A DNA stretch of 64,000 bases from assembly GCF_007829955.1 (NCBI RefSeq), contig NZ_VIWX01000002.1, positions 186,001 through 250,000 on the forward strand, read 5' to 3'. The stretch is from Saccharopolyspora dendranthemae. Its GTDB lineage: Bacteria > Actinomycetota > Actinomycetes > Mycobacteriales > Pseudonocardiaceae. Every line of letters begins with the position of its first letter. The stretch's first letter is position 1. The position numbers were made by a program, and so were the translations under genes. This document shows, piece by piece, positions 8,210 through 16,939 of this stretch. The notes beneath the pieces were generated by a model. It was not told the origin of the DNA, did not search any database, and saw only the letters and a list, made by a program, of their open reading frames with translations.

Positions 8210-9496
8210 ATGACTTCATCCGCCGCAGGGGTTTCGCAGAGCGAGCACGCCTCGCCGGGACAGCACTGGAAGTGGACGTTCGTCGCGGCGATGGCCAGCT
8301 ACATCGACGCGGGATCCATCGTCGCCGGCTCGGTCGCGCTGAGCGTGTGGGTCTCCGCCTACGGCCTGACCGACAGCACCGTCGGACTGCTGGGCGCGTT
8401 GAGCTCCAACGCCATCTCGGCCGGAGTGGGCGCACTGATCGGCGGCTACATCTGCGACCGCTACGGGCGCAAGAAGATCTACGCCTACGACCTGCTGCTG
8501 TACATGTTCGGCACGCTGTGGCTGATCTTCGCCGTCGACACCTGGATGCTGTTCGTCGGCTACATCCTGGTCGGGCTCGCCGTCGGCGCCGACATCCCGG
8601 CCTCGTGGAGCCTGATCACCGAGTTCTCCCCGGCTCGCAAGCGCGGCAAGCTGGGTGGCCTGTCGCAGGTCCTGTGGTCGCTCGGCCCGATCGTGACGCT
8701 GGCATTGGGACTCATGCTGCAGCCGCTCGGGATGCTCGGCATGCGGCTGCTGTTCGCGAGCCTGTTCGTCGCGGCGCTGACCACCTGGTGGATGCGGCAC
8801 GGCATCGGCGAATCCGAGCGCTGGGAGCGGGAGAACACCGACACCGCTCCGGTGAAGTGGAGCGCCGCGCTGCGCCCGCTGCTGACCGGCAAGGGCCTGA
8901 AGCTGACGCTGATGCTCATCGGCATGTACGGGATCTGGAACCTCTTCGCGGGCACCAACGGCTTCTACACCCCGTACCTGCTGAAGGCCTTCGGAAGCCA
9001 GAGCGATGCCGCCAGCGTCGGCCTGCAATGCCTGTACTTCCTGCTGGTCGCGGTGTTCACGGTCCTGGTGTTCATGCCGTTCAACGACCGGTTCAACCGG
9101 CGCCTGATGCTCGCGCTGTCCACCGTGATCCAGGCGGGCGGGATGCTCCTGCTCGCGGTGCTGCCGTTGAACTTCGGGTCCGCGCTGGGCTACATCGTGG
9201 CCATCGGCATCGGCGGCGGCTTCGGAGCGCAGCACTTCTTCCAGATCTGGTCCGGTGAGCTGTTCCCGACCAAGTTCCGCAGCACCGCTCAGGGCTTGAT
9301 GTTCGCCGTGGTGCGCATCGGACTGGGGTTCTGGAGCTTCTTCGTCCCGATCATCACCGCCACCGGCTTCCAGACCCTGGCCTACATCCTGACGGCGTTC
9401 ATCGTGATCAGCGGTGTGATCGGGGTGATCTGGGGCCCCAAGACCGAGGGGCTGACGCTGGAGGAGATCGAGCAGGAGCAGGGGCTGGCGAGGTGA
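8210..9496 (+). CDS. MFS sugar permease, probable L-rhamnose importer
   Basis: 428-aa, 12-helix major facilitator. The loop after helix 2-3 has the family signature CDRYGRKKIY (~82-92), and the ARKRGK loop follows a second repeat of sugar-porter type; the protein ends in a charged cytoplasmic tail (GLTLEEIEQEQG) usual for sugar porters. ATG at 8210 behind AAGGAC. It is divergent from rhaI across a shared regulatory region with matching LacI-type operators, so rhamnose is the best candidate substrate. Its relatives include inositol and hexose transporters, so specificity is inferred from context only. Confidence 0.88.
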   Translation: MTSSAAGVSQSEHASPGQHWKWTFVAAMASYIDAGSIVAGSVALSVWVSAYGLTDSTVGLLGALSSNAISAGVGALIGGYICDRYGRKKIYAYDLLLYMFGTLWLIFAVDTWMLFVGYILVGLAVGADIPASWSLITEFSPARKRGKLGGLSQVLWSLGPIVTLALGLMLQPLGMLGMRLLFASLFVAALTTWWMRHGIGESERWERENTDTAPVKWSAALRPLLTGKGLKLTLMLIGMYGIWNLFAGTNGFYTPYLLKAFGSQSDAASVGLQCLYFLLVAVFTVLVFMPFNDRFNRRLMLALSTVIQAGGMLLLAVLPLNFGSALGYIVAIGIGGGFGAQHFFQIWSGELFPTKFRSTAQGLMFAVVRIGLGFWSFFVPIITATGFQTLAYILTAFIVISGVIGVIWGPKTEGLTLEEIEQEQGLAR

Positions 9497-9500
9497 CCGG

Positions 9501-10307
9501 TTAGATGGTGAAGGCGAGGTGGGTGGCGATCCGCTCGCCCAGCAGCGCGTCGCCGTCGTAGGACACCGCGCTCAGCACCGTCGCGGGATCCACCCGGCCG
9601 CCGCAGAGCCTGGTGAACACGCCCAGCGGCAGCGCGATCCGCACCGTCGGCTCGCCCGGCAGCTCGTCGACGACCTTCGCCCGCCCGTCCACCGCGACGT
9701 GAACGGTGCGGAAGCCGTTGAGCTCGAAGGTGATCGCGGACCCGTCCGGTGCGCCACCGCGCTTGCCGACCACGAAGCCCAGCGCGGTGGTGATCTCGTC
9801 GACGGACAGCTCCGCGGACGCGCCGTCCTCGCCACCGGGCAGACCGACGGTGTCGCGGATGTCCTGCTCGTGCATCCAGCAGTCGAACACCCGGATCCGC
9901 ATGAACCGGGCGTAGGTGGCCTCGCCCGCCGGGGTCGTGGCCGGAGCGTGGAACTCCTCGTCGGACATCGCCCGCAACGACACCAGCCGCGCGGCGGTGA
10001 CGTCCCGGAAACGAGTCAGCAAGACCTCGTGCGGCTGAGCGCGGAAGTGCTGCACGTAGTGCTCGTTGCGCGCGCCGATGGCGTTGTGCACGTGAGGGTA
10101 GGAGCTGACGTCCTGGCCGGTGTCGGGAGTCGGCTCACCGCTGAGCATCAGCTCGGTGCCCACGAGGTGCGCGACGACGTCGTGCACCCGCCATCCCGGC
10201 AGTGGTGTGTCCTTCTCCCACTGGGCGTCGGTGAGCCCGGTGAGCAGGTTCTCCAGCGCGTCCCACTCGGCCGCGAGGGTTTCGACGATGCGTTCCTTGT
10301 CCAGCAC
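9501..10307 (-). CDS. Mycothiol-dependent maleylpyruvate-isomerase-family protein
   Basis: 268-aa protein with an N-terminal DinB-fold MDMPI domain: the helix GWRVHDVVAHLVGTE carries the HxxxH-type metal ligands, and RIRVFDCWMHEQDIRD supplies a third site. The C-terminal domain is the SCP2-like fold seen in this family. Members use mycothiol as cofactor in thiol-dependent isomerisations or transfers; the substrate here is unknown. The start is uncertain: a TTG at 10343 and a GTG at 10307 are in frame, neither with a clear Shine-Dalgarno; I chose the GTG because the conserved-looking sequence begins there. Convergent with the rhamnose permease and divergent from the next MFS gene. Confidence 0.85.
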   Translation of the reverse strand: MLDKERIVETLAAEWDALENLLTGLTDAQWEKDTPLPGWRVHDVVAHLVGTELMLSGEPTPDTGQDVSSYPHVHNAIGARNEHYVQHFRAQPHEVLLTRFRDVTAARLVSLRAMSDEEFHAPATTPAGEATYARFMRIRVFDCWMHEQDIRDTVGLPGGEDGASAELSVDEITTALGFVVGKRGGAPDGSAITFELNGFRTVHVAVDGRAKVVDELPGEPTVRIALPLGVFTRLCGGRVDPATVLSAVSYDGDALLGERIATHLAFTI

Positions 10308-10371
10308 GAACCGACACAAGCACTCCGGCGGCCTTGAGGTCAACTACCGGTGGTGGGGCAGACTGCCGGGC

Positions 10372-11550
10372 ATGCGTTCGGGTGTGCAGCGCGGTGCCAT
10401 CGCCGTCGTCCAGGTGTTCGGGCTCGCCGTGTGGTTCTCCGTGTCCGCCGTGGTCCCCACGCTCCGCCAGGAGTGGGGGATCAGCGCCGCAGCGGCGGTG
10501 TGGCTGACCGGATCGGTGCAGATCGGGTTCGTGGCGGGCGCTGTCGGATCGTCGCTGCTCAACCTCGCCGACCGGATCCGCCCGCACCTGCTGCTGGCCG
10601 CCAGCGCGGCCCTGGCCGCCGGGTGGACGCTGCTGCTCGCGGGCGTCGTCGACGGGATGGCCGCCGCGCTCCCGCTGCGATTCCTGACCGGCATGTGCCT
10701 GGCCGGGGTGTACCCGATCGGGATGAAGCTGATGGCCTCGTGGGCGCCGAGCCGGGGGCGCGGACTGGCGATGGGACTGCTCATCGCGGCGCTGACCCTC
10801 GGTTCGACGCTGCCGCACCTCATCGGCGGGTTCGGCGCGCTGCCGTGGCGCGCGGTGCTCGTCGCCGCCGCCGGAACGGGCCTGCTCGGGGCGCTGGTGG
10901 CGGTGCTGGTGGTCCGTCCCGGACCGCACCTGGCCGCGTCGGCCGCCGTGCACAACCCGCGCTACGCGCTGGCCATGTTCGCCGAGCGCGGGCCGCGCCT
11001 GGCCAACCTCGGCTACTTCGGGCACATGTGGGAGCTCTACGCGCTGTGGACGTGGATCCCGACGTTCCTGCTGGCCAGCGACGCGGGTCGAGACCTCCCC
11101 GCCTCCACCGGGATCACCGTGTTCGTCACCATCGGCGTCGCCGGGGCTCTCGGCTGCCTGCTCGGGGGATGGGGCGCCGATCGCTTCGGACGCTCGCCGG
11201 CCGCGGTGGCCGCGCTGGTCACCAGCGGCGCGTGCTGCGCGCTCTCACCGCTGGCCTTCGACGCCGGACCCGCCGTGCTGGTGGTGTTCTGCGTGGTGTG
11301 GGGCGCGTCGGTGATCGCCGACTCGGGGGTGTTCTCCACGTCGCTGAGCGAGGCCGCCGACCCGCGCTTCATCGGCACCGCGCTCACCGCGCAGACCGCG
11401 ATCGGCTTCGCCTTGACGGTGGTGAGCATCCAGCTGGTCCCGCTGCTGGCCGCGGCCGCGGGCTGGCGCTTCGCGTTCCTGCTGCTGGCGCCCGGGCCGA
11501 TCATCGGGGCGATCGCGATGAGCAGGCTGGGAGCCCGACGGGCGCGGTGA
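10372..11550 (+). CDS. MFS transporter
   Basis: 392-aa, 12-helix major facilitator starting MRSGVQRGAIAVVQVFGLAVWF. The inter-helix loops carry ASWAPSRGRGLAMG and GGWGADRFGRSPAA, which are MFS-A type motifs. It resembles the actinobacterial CynX/NimT-like group, whose members move small anions or drugs; no substrate can be named. The ATG at 10372 lies 64 bp from the divergent MDMPI gene. It is followed by maoC-like and BVMO genes in the same direction, 62 bp away, so it could feed or empty that pathway. Confidence 0.85.
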   Translation: MRSGVQRGAIAVVQVFGLAVWFSVSAVVPTLRQEWGISAAAAVWLTGSVQIGFVAGAVGSSLLNLADRIRPHLLLAASAALAAGWTLLLAGVVDGMAAALPLRFLTGMCLAGVYPIGMKLMASWAPSRGRGLAMGLLIAALTLGSTLPHLIGGFGALPWRAVLVAAAGTGLLGALVAVLVVRPGPHLAASAAVHNPRYALAMFAERGPRLANLGYFGHMWELYALWTWIPTFLLASDAGRDLPASTGITVFVTIGVAGALGCLLGGWGADRFGRSPAAVAALVTSGACCALSPLAFDAGPAVLVVFCVVWGASVIADSGVFSTSLSEAADPRFIGTALTAQTAIGFALTVVSIQLVPLLAAAAGWRFAFLLLAPGPIIGAIAMSRLGARRAR

Positions 11551-11612
11551 GTGGAATCGCGCCGCCCGCGCTGGTACTCACGGGGGAGTCCAGCAGCACG
11601 ACGGAGGCGTTG

Positions 11613-12050
11613 ATGAGTGACGTGTGGCCGAACGGCAAACCCGAGGTCGGCGACATCGCCGAGCTCTCCCGCACGATCGGACCGACCGACATCCGGTTGT
11701 TCACGCAGATCAGCGGTGACCGCAACCCGCTGCACTACGACACCGATGCGGCGGAGTCCTCGCAGTTCGGCGAGATCGTGGTGCAGGGCGGGGTGACCAG
11801 CGCGGTGCTCAACGCCGTCGTCGCCGAGAAGCTGCCGGGCCCGGGCACGGTCTTCCTCAACGTCAACTGGAACTTCACCGCTCCGGTCCGGCCGGGCGAC
11901 ACCATCACCGGGCGGGTGCACGTCGACGAGGTTCGCGACGACAAGCCGATCACCAAGATCACCACGACCGTCACGCGGGACGACGGCACCACAGCGCTGG
12001 AGGGCACGGCCGTCTGCTACACCATGGCCATGCCGGGTTCGACGAGTTAG
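11613..12050 (+). CDS. MaoC-like hydratase/dehydratase (R-hydratase type)
   Basis: 145-aa single-domain hotdog-fold enzyme. The catalytic segment DIRLFTQISGDRNPLHYD contains the Asp/His pair (D...H) of (R)-specific enoyl-CoA hydratases. Such enzymes add water across 2-enoyl-CoA. ATG at 11613 is fixed by GGAGG at good spacing. It precedes the Baeyer-Villiger monooxygenase by 54 bp on the same strand and is likely co-transcribed with it. Confidence 0.9.
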   Translation: MSDVWPNGKPEVGDIAELSRTIGPTDIRLFTQISGDRNPLHYDTDAAESSQFGEIVVQGGVTSAVLNAVVAEKLPGPGTVFLNVNWNFTAPVRPGDTITGRVHVDEVRDDKPITKITTTVTRDDGTTALEGTAVCYTMAMPGSTS

Positions 12051-12104
12051 CGTGGCCGGCGGATCACCGAAATCGCCTGCGCAGCAGGCAGATGAGGAGA
12101 CCGC

Positions 12105-13679
12105 ATGCTGGACGTCATCGTCATCGGTGCCGGGTTCTCAGGGCTCTGCGCGCTGCACCGGCTGCGCGGACTCGGCATGTCCGCCCTGGTCCTCGAGGCC
12201 GGCGACGGAGTGGGTGGCACCTGGTACTGGAACCGCTATCCCGGCGCCCGGTGCGACTCCGAGAGCTACTACTACTCGTTCTCCTTCGACGAAGACCTGC
12301 AGCAGGAGTGGCGCTGGAGCGAGCGCTACCCGGCGCAGCCCGAGGTCCTGGCCTACCTCGACCACGTCGCCGACCGGTTCGACCTGCGTCGCGACATCCG
12401 GCTGGGAACCACGGTGGTCTCGGCGACCTTCGACGAGGGCTGGACGGTGCTCACCGCGACCGGCGAGCGACTGCGCGCGCGGTTCCTGATCAGCGCCGTG
12501 GGATGCCTGTCGTCGGCGAACGTCCCGGAACTGCCCGGGCTCGACTCGTTCGCCGGGGACTGGTACCACACGGGCCGCTGGCCGCACGAGGATGTCGACT
12601 TCACCGGCCGGAGGGTCGGCGTCATCGGCACGGGATCGACCGGGATCCAGGCGATCCCGGTCATCGCTGAGCAGGCCGCGCACCTGGCGGTCTTCCAGCG
12701 GACGCCGAACTTCAGCGTTCCGGCGCGAAATGCCCCGCTGGACGAGGAGTTCCAGGCCCAGGTGCGCGCCGAGTACGGCGAGATCCGTGCGCTGCAACGG
12801 GAAACGAGCAACGGGCACCCGTTCCGCATCTCGCCGCGCAACGCCGTGGAGTGCACGGCGGAGGAGCGGAGGGAGGCGTACGAAGCGGCGTGGGAGCGGG
12901 GCGGTCTGCGCTTCCGCGCGGCCTTCAACGACCTGCTCAGCAGTGAGGACGCCAACGACACCGCCGCGGAGTTCATCCGCGGGAAGATCCGGGAGACGGT
13001 GCGCGACCCCGAGGTCGCCGAACGGCTGCTGCCGCGCGACCACCCGTTCGCGGCCAAGCGCCCGCCCATCGACACCGGCTACTTCGAGACCTACAACCGG
13101 GACGACGTGACGCTCGTCGACCTCCGGGAGACGCCGATCGTCGAGGTGACGCGGGACGGCCTGCGCACCACCGGAGGCGAGCACCCGCTGGACGCGCTGG
13201 TGTTCGCGACCGGGTTCGACGCCATGACGGGGCCGCTGCTGGGCATCGACGTCCGCGGACCCGGCGGCACCCTCGCCGAGAAGTGGCGGGACGGTCCGCG
13301 CAGCTACCTGGGCCTGCAGGTGGCGGGGTTCCCGAACCTGTTCACCATCACCGGGCCGGGGAGCCCGTCGGTGCTGACGAACATGCCCACGTCCATCGAG
13401 CAGCACGTCGACTGGATCGCCCGCTGCCTGGAACACATGCGGCAGAACGGATTCCACCGCATCGAGGCGACCGAGGAAGCCGAGCGGGACTGGGGGCGCG
13501 AGGTCCGGGAAGCCGCCGATCGCACCCTTCTCCCGAAGGCGGAGAGCTCCTGGTACCTAGGTGCCAACGTGCCGGGCAAGCCCCGAGTCTTCATGCCCTA
13601 CGCAGGAGGTCTCGCCCACTACGCCACCCTCTGCGACCGAGCGGCCCACAACGACTACGAGGGCTTCCACCTCACCTGA
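12105..13679 (+). CDS. Baeyer-Villiger-type flavin monooxygenase
   Basis: 524-aa FAD- and NADPH-dependent monooxygenase that inserts an oxygen into ketones to give esters or lactones. The FAD Rossmann motif is GAGFSG (8-13), the NADPH motif GTGSTG (~175-180), and between them lies FAGDWYHTGRWP (149-160), the FxGxxxHxxxW fingerprint of type I Baeyer-Villiger enzymes. GGTWYWNRYPGARCDSES is also diagnostic of the cyclohexanone/steroid monooxygenase branch. Length matches the family. The likely partner is the MaoC hydratase upstream; an esterase that could open the product lies at 16940. A palindromic repeat follows the stop codon, between it and the convergent ferredoxin gene. Confidence 0.93.
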   Translation: MLDVIVIGAGFSGLCALHRLRGLGMSALVLEAGDGVGGTWYWNRYPGARCDSESYYYSFSFDEDLQQEWRWSERYPAQPEVLAYLDHVADRFDLRRDIRLGTTVVSATFDEGWTVLTATGERLRARFLISAVGCLSSANVPELPGLDSFAGDWYHTGRWPHEDVDFTGRRVGVIGTGSTGIQAIPVIAEQAAHLAVFQRTPNFSVPARNAPLDEEFQAQVRAEYGEIRALQRETSNGHPFRISPRNAVECTAEERREAYEAAWERGGLRFRAAFNDLLSSEDANDTAAEFIRGKIRETVRDPEVAERLLPRDHPFAAKRPPIDTGYFETYNRDDVTLVDLRETPIVEVTRDGLRTTGGEHPLDALVFATGFDAMTGPLLGIDVRGPGGTLAEKWRDGPRSYLGLQVAGFPNLFTITGPGSPSVLTNMPTSIEQHVDWIARCLEHMRQNGFHRIEATEEAERDWGREVREAADRTLLPKAESSWYLGANVPGKPRVFMPYAGGLAHYATLCDRAAHNDYEGFHLT

Positions 13680-13720
13680 GCCCGACACGCGGACCGCCAG
13701 TTCGCCCGATGGAGGCAATT

Positions 13721-13788
13721 CCCAGTTTTAGTCCAAACCGAGCCATGATCATGCCCGAAATGTCGGCTCAGTTAGGACTAAAACTGGG
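13721..13788. repeat. Dispersed palindromic repeat, copy 2 (bidirectional terminator?)
   Basis: 68-bp palindrome with perfect 14-bp outer arms CCCAGTTTTAGTCC (13721-13734) and its complement (13775-13788), plus an inner GAGCC/GGCTC stem. It lies between the convergent BVMO (ends 13679) and ferredoxin (ends 13804) genes, the right place for a two-way terminator. Same family as 2941-3003 and 18011-18078. Confidence 0.85.
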
Positions 13789-13803
13789 AGATGTGGCGGC
13801 GGG

Positions 13804-13998
13804 TCAGTCCTCGACGGTGATGGCCAGGGCGGGGCAGACCGCGGCGGCGTGGTGGACGTCGTCGGCGAGCTCGGGACTGGGGGAGTCGGTGAGCAGGACG
13901 GCGATGCCGTCCTCGTCGCGCTGGTCGAAGACGTCCTCGGCGGCCATTACGCACTGGCCCGAGGCGACGCACTTGTCCTGGTCGATGGTGATCTTCAT
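13804..13998 (-). CDS. 3Fe-4S-type ferredoxin
   Basis: 64-aa ferredoxin starting MKITIDQDKCVASGQC. The cluster motif is C-x5-C followed downstream by CP, i.e. one 4Fe-4S cysteine is missing, as in the 3Fe-4S ferredoxins that pass electrons to actinomycete cytochromes P450. It begins 35 bp after the P450 stop on the same strand and is surely its redox partner. No ferredoxin reductase is nearby, so one must be supplied from elsewhere. Confidence 0.92.
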   Translation of the reverse strand: MKITIDQDKCVASGQCVMAAEDVFDQRDEDGIAVLLTDSPSPELADDVHHAAAVCPALAITVED

Positions 13999-14033
13999 GA
14001 GCTGCTTTCCGTTTCGTGGTGGGATTTTCGGGA

Positions 14034-15257
14034 CTACCAGGTGACCGGGAGCTCGTAGACCCCGTAGACGGACCCGTTGTGCTTGAACGGGACCTCGTCG
14101 AGCCCGATCGCCGCGCGCAGGGTCGGGATCCGCTTGTACAGCGTGCTGTAGACGACCTGCAACTCCATCCGGGCCAGCGGCTGACCCAGGCACTGGTGAA
14201 CGCCGAAGCCGAACGCGACGTGCTTGCGCGCGTCCCGGGAGAGGTCGAGCCGGTCGGGGTCGTCGAAGGCCTCGGGGTCCCGGTTGCCGATGTCGTTGGG
14301 CATGATCACGCCGTCGCCGGCCTGGATCAGCTGCCCGCCGACCTCGATGTCCTCCAGGGCGACCCGGCGGCGGCCGTTGTGCGTGATGTGCAGGTAGCGC
14401 AGCATCTCCTCGACCGCGCCCGCCACGACCTTGGGGTCCTCGGTCTCGCGCAGCAGGTCCAGCTGCTCCGGGTGCTCCAGCAGCGCCAGCGTTCCCAGGG
14501 CGATCATGTTCGCCGTGGTCTCGTGGCCCGCGATGAGCAGCAGCACGCCCATCTGCGAGACGTCGGAGCGCTCCAGCTCGCCGGCCTTGATCCGCTCGCA
14601 GAGCCCGGAGAGCAGGTCCTCGCCGGGGTTCTCGAGCTTCTGGCCCACGAGGTCGTCGAGGTAGGTGTTCAGGTTGTTCATCGCCGCGCCGCGTTCCTCC
14701 GGCGTGGCGTCGCGGCGGATGATGACCTTGCTGTTGTCCTGGAAGAAGTCGTGGTCCGAGTAGGGCACACCGAGCAGCTCGCAGATCACCAGCGAGGGCA
14801 CGGGGAGCGCGAAGGCCTCCACCAGGTCCACCGGTTTCGGTCCGGCGAGCAGGGTTTCGATCTGGTCGTCGACGATCTTCTGCACGGCCGGGCGCATCGC
14901 CTCGATGCGCTTGACGGTGAAGGGCGCGGTCACCATCCGGCGCAGCCGCGCGTGCTCCGGGTCGTCCATCAGGATGAAGCTGATCTTCGAGCCGCCGGGC
15001 TGGGCGGGCACGCCGCGCGGGTAGCCGGGCCGGTCGGCGTCGGAGCTGATGCGCGGGTCGGCGAGGACCGCGCGCTGGTCGGCGTACCGGGTCACCAGCC
15101 ACGGCGTCGTGCCGTCGGCGAGCCGCACCCGGTGGATCGGTGTCTCCACCTGCAGGGCTTTGAGCTCCGGCGGCGGGTCGAAGGGGCAACCCGAGGCGCG
15201 GGGCATCGGGTACTCGGGAACGTCCGCCTCGTCGGCTGGGTGCAGCGTGTGGGTCAT
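14034..15257 (-). CDS. Cytochrome P450 (CYP105-like)
   Basis: 407-aa soluble bacterial P450. Visible motifs are the I-helix oxygen-activation AGHETT (~242-247), the K-helix ExxR in EEMLRY, and the haem-binding loop FGFGVHQCLGQ with Cys at ~355. The N-terminal pattern (YPMPRASGCPFDPPPEL) and overall layout fit the CYP105 and related actinomycete families, which hydroxylate varied xenobiotic and macrolide-like substrates. ATG at 15257. The gene is followed by its ferredoxin and is divergent from an MFS exporter, with a palindrome between the two; the pair may respond to one toxic compound. Confidence 0.94.
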   Translation of the reverse strand: MTHTLHPADEADVPEYPMPRASGCPFDPPPELKALQVETPIHRVRLADGTTPWLVTRYADQRAVLADPRISSDADRPGYPRGVPAQPGGSKISFILMDDPEHARLRRMVTAPFTVKRIEAMRPAVQKIVDDQIETLLAGPKPVDLVEAFALPVPSLVICELLGVPYSDHDFFQDNSKVIIRRDATPEERGAAMNNLNTYLDDLVGQKLENPGEDLLSGLCERIKAGELERSDVSQMGVLLLIAGHETTANMIALGTLALLEHPEQLDLLRETEDPKVVAGAVEEMLRYLHITHNGRRRVALEDIEVGGQLIQAGDGVIMPNDIGNRDPEAFDDPDRLDLSRDARKHVAFGFGVHQCLGQPLARMELQVVYSTLYKRIPTLRAAIGLDEVPFKHNGSVYGVYELPVTW

Positions 15258-15313
15258 GCCGACCTTCCTTGTGATGTTGGTCGTGCCGATCCGAAAGTAG
15301 CGCCGCCGACTGG

Positions 15314-15333
15314 ATTAAGTCAACTGACTGAAT
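15314..15333. promoter_or_regulatory. Palindromic operator between P450 and MFS exporter
   Basis: The 20-bp sequence ATTAAGTCAACTGACTGAAT is a near-perfect inverted repeat (ATTaAGTCA / TGACTgAAT, 8 of 9 matching). It sits 57 bp from the P450 start and 51 bp from the exporter start, suiting a MarR- or TetR-type regulator of both. No regulator gene adjoins it. Confidence 0.55.
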
Positions 15334-15384
15334 TAGGGTGTTCGGGACGTCCGATGCAGTGCGAGAACGAGAGGCCCCCCGAGC

Positions 15385-16842
15385 ATGCGAGCAACTCCCA
15401 CCAAGGCGGACGAACCCGCTGCTCCGGGGGAAGAACGATCGAACCTCGTGGTCCTGGTGCTGGCCTTCGCCGGCATCTCGGTCGCGATGACCCAGACCAC
15501 GGTGATCCCGCTGGTCCCGATGCTGCCCGGACTGCTGCACGCCTCCGCCGCCGACACGGCCTGGGCGGTCACGGCGACACTGCTGGCGGGGGCGGTCGCG
15601 ACCCCGGTCGTCGGACGCCTCGGCGACATGTACGGCAAGCGGCGGATGCTGCTGGTCAGCCTCGTGATGCTCATCGTCGGTTCGGTCGTCTGCGGGCTCA
15701 GCGGCTCGCTGCCGGTGATCGTCGTCGGCCGCATCTTGCAGGGCCTGTCGTCCGGCGTGATCGCGCTGGGCATCAGCATCATGCGCGATGAGCTGCCCAC
15801 CGATCGGCTCGGTTCGGCGACCTCGCTGATGAGCGCCTCCCTCGGGGTCGGCGGTGCCCTCGGACTGCCGGCGGCCGCCTTCCTCGCCGAGCGCACGGAC
15901 TGGCACGTGCTGTTCTGGAGCTCGGCCGCGCTCGGTGCGCTGGCCGTGGTGCTCGTGGTGACCTTCGTGCCCGAATCGCCGGTGCGCTCCGGCGGGCGGT
16001 TCGACCCGCTCGGCGCGCTGGGTCTGTCCGCGGGGTTGATCTGCCTGCTGCTGGTCGTGTCCAAGGGCGCGGCCTGGGGCTGGGGGAGCTCGACCACGCT
16101 GGTGCTCGCCACGTCGGCCGCGGTGGTCTTCGGCGTGTGGGGGTGGTGGGAGCTGCGCATCGCCGAACCGCTGGTGGACCTGCGCACCATCACCCGCAGG
16201 CAGGTGCTGCTGACCAACATCGCCTCGGCGGTGTTCGGATTCGCCATGTTCGCGCAATCGCTGGTGTTCCCGCAGGTCCTGCAGCTGCCGACCGGAACCA
16301 GCTACGGCCTGGGTCAGACCATGCTCGCGGTCGGCATCGTGATGGCTCCGTCCGGCCTCGTGATGATGGCGATGTCGCCGGTCTCGGCCCGCATCTCGAA
16401 GGCCAAGGGGCCGAAGGTGACGTTGATGATCGGAGCCGTGGTCGTCGCCGCCGGCTACGGGCTCGGCGTGGTGTTCATGGCGAGCCTGTGGCAGCTGATC
16501 ATCGTCTCCAGCATCATCGGTGCGGGCATCGGGCTCGCTTACGGCGCGATGCCCGCGCTCATCATGGCCGCCGTCCCGGTGTCGGAGACCGCTGCGGCCA
16601 ACAGCCTCAACACGCTGATGCGCTCGATCGGGACCTCGGTCTCCAGCGCGGTGGCAGGTGCGGTTCTGGCGCAGCTGACCATCGATTTCGGTTCGGCGAC
16701 CGTCCCCTCGCAGACCGGATTCCAGGTGATCATGGGCATCGGCTGCCTGGCCGCTCTCGCGGCGCTGAGCGTCGCCGCGTTCCTGCCCGCCAAGGACAAG
16801 CCGGTCGGAGCCGTGCTGGTCGCCGCGCGGGCGTCGCGCTGA
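15385..16842 (+). CDS. MFS drug exporter, EmrB/QacA (DHA2) type
   Basis: 485-aa protein with about 14 predicted membrane helices, the DHA2 arrangement. Motif A appears as GRLGDMYGKRRMLL, and the antiporter motif C region as SLGVGGALGLPAAAFLAE. It exports hydrophobic drugs or metabolites with proton entry. A 28-residue cytoplasmic N-terminus precedes the first helix. Divergent from the P450/ferredoxin operon with a shared candidate operator, which suggests coordinated oxidation and efflux of one compound class. ATG at 15385. Confidence 0.9.
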   Translation: MRATPTKADEPAAPGEERSNLVVLVLAFAGISVAMTQTTVIPLVPMLPGLLHASAADTAWAVTATLLAGAVATPVVGRLGDMYGKRRMLLVSLVMLIVGSVVCGLSGSLPVIVVGRILQGLSSGVIALGISIMRDELPTDRLGSATSLMSASLGVGGALGLPAAAFLAERTDWHVLFWSSAALGALAVVLVVTFVPESPVRSGGRFDPLGALGLSAGLICLLLVVSKGAAWGWGSSTTLVLATSAAVVFGVWGWWELRIAEPLVDLRTITRRQVLLTNIASAVFGFAMFAQSLVFPQVLQLPTGTSYGLGQTMLAVGIVMAPSGLVMMAMSPVSARISKAKGPKVTLMIGAVVVAAGYGLGVVFMASLWQLIIVSSIIGAGIGLAYGAMPALIMAAVPVSETAAANSLNTLMRSIGTSVSSAVAGAVLAQLTIDFGSATVPSQTGFQVIMGIGCLAALAALSVAAFLPAKDKPVGAVLVAARASR

Positions 16843-16939
16843 AATCGGTTGCGGGCGGTGGTTGGATCGGTGAGGAGCTCGGCGTGATCGGCCGCGCTCT
16901 GACACGTGTGCCGCGCGCTGCGCGAGTGAGGAATGTGAG

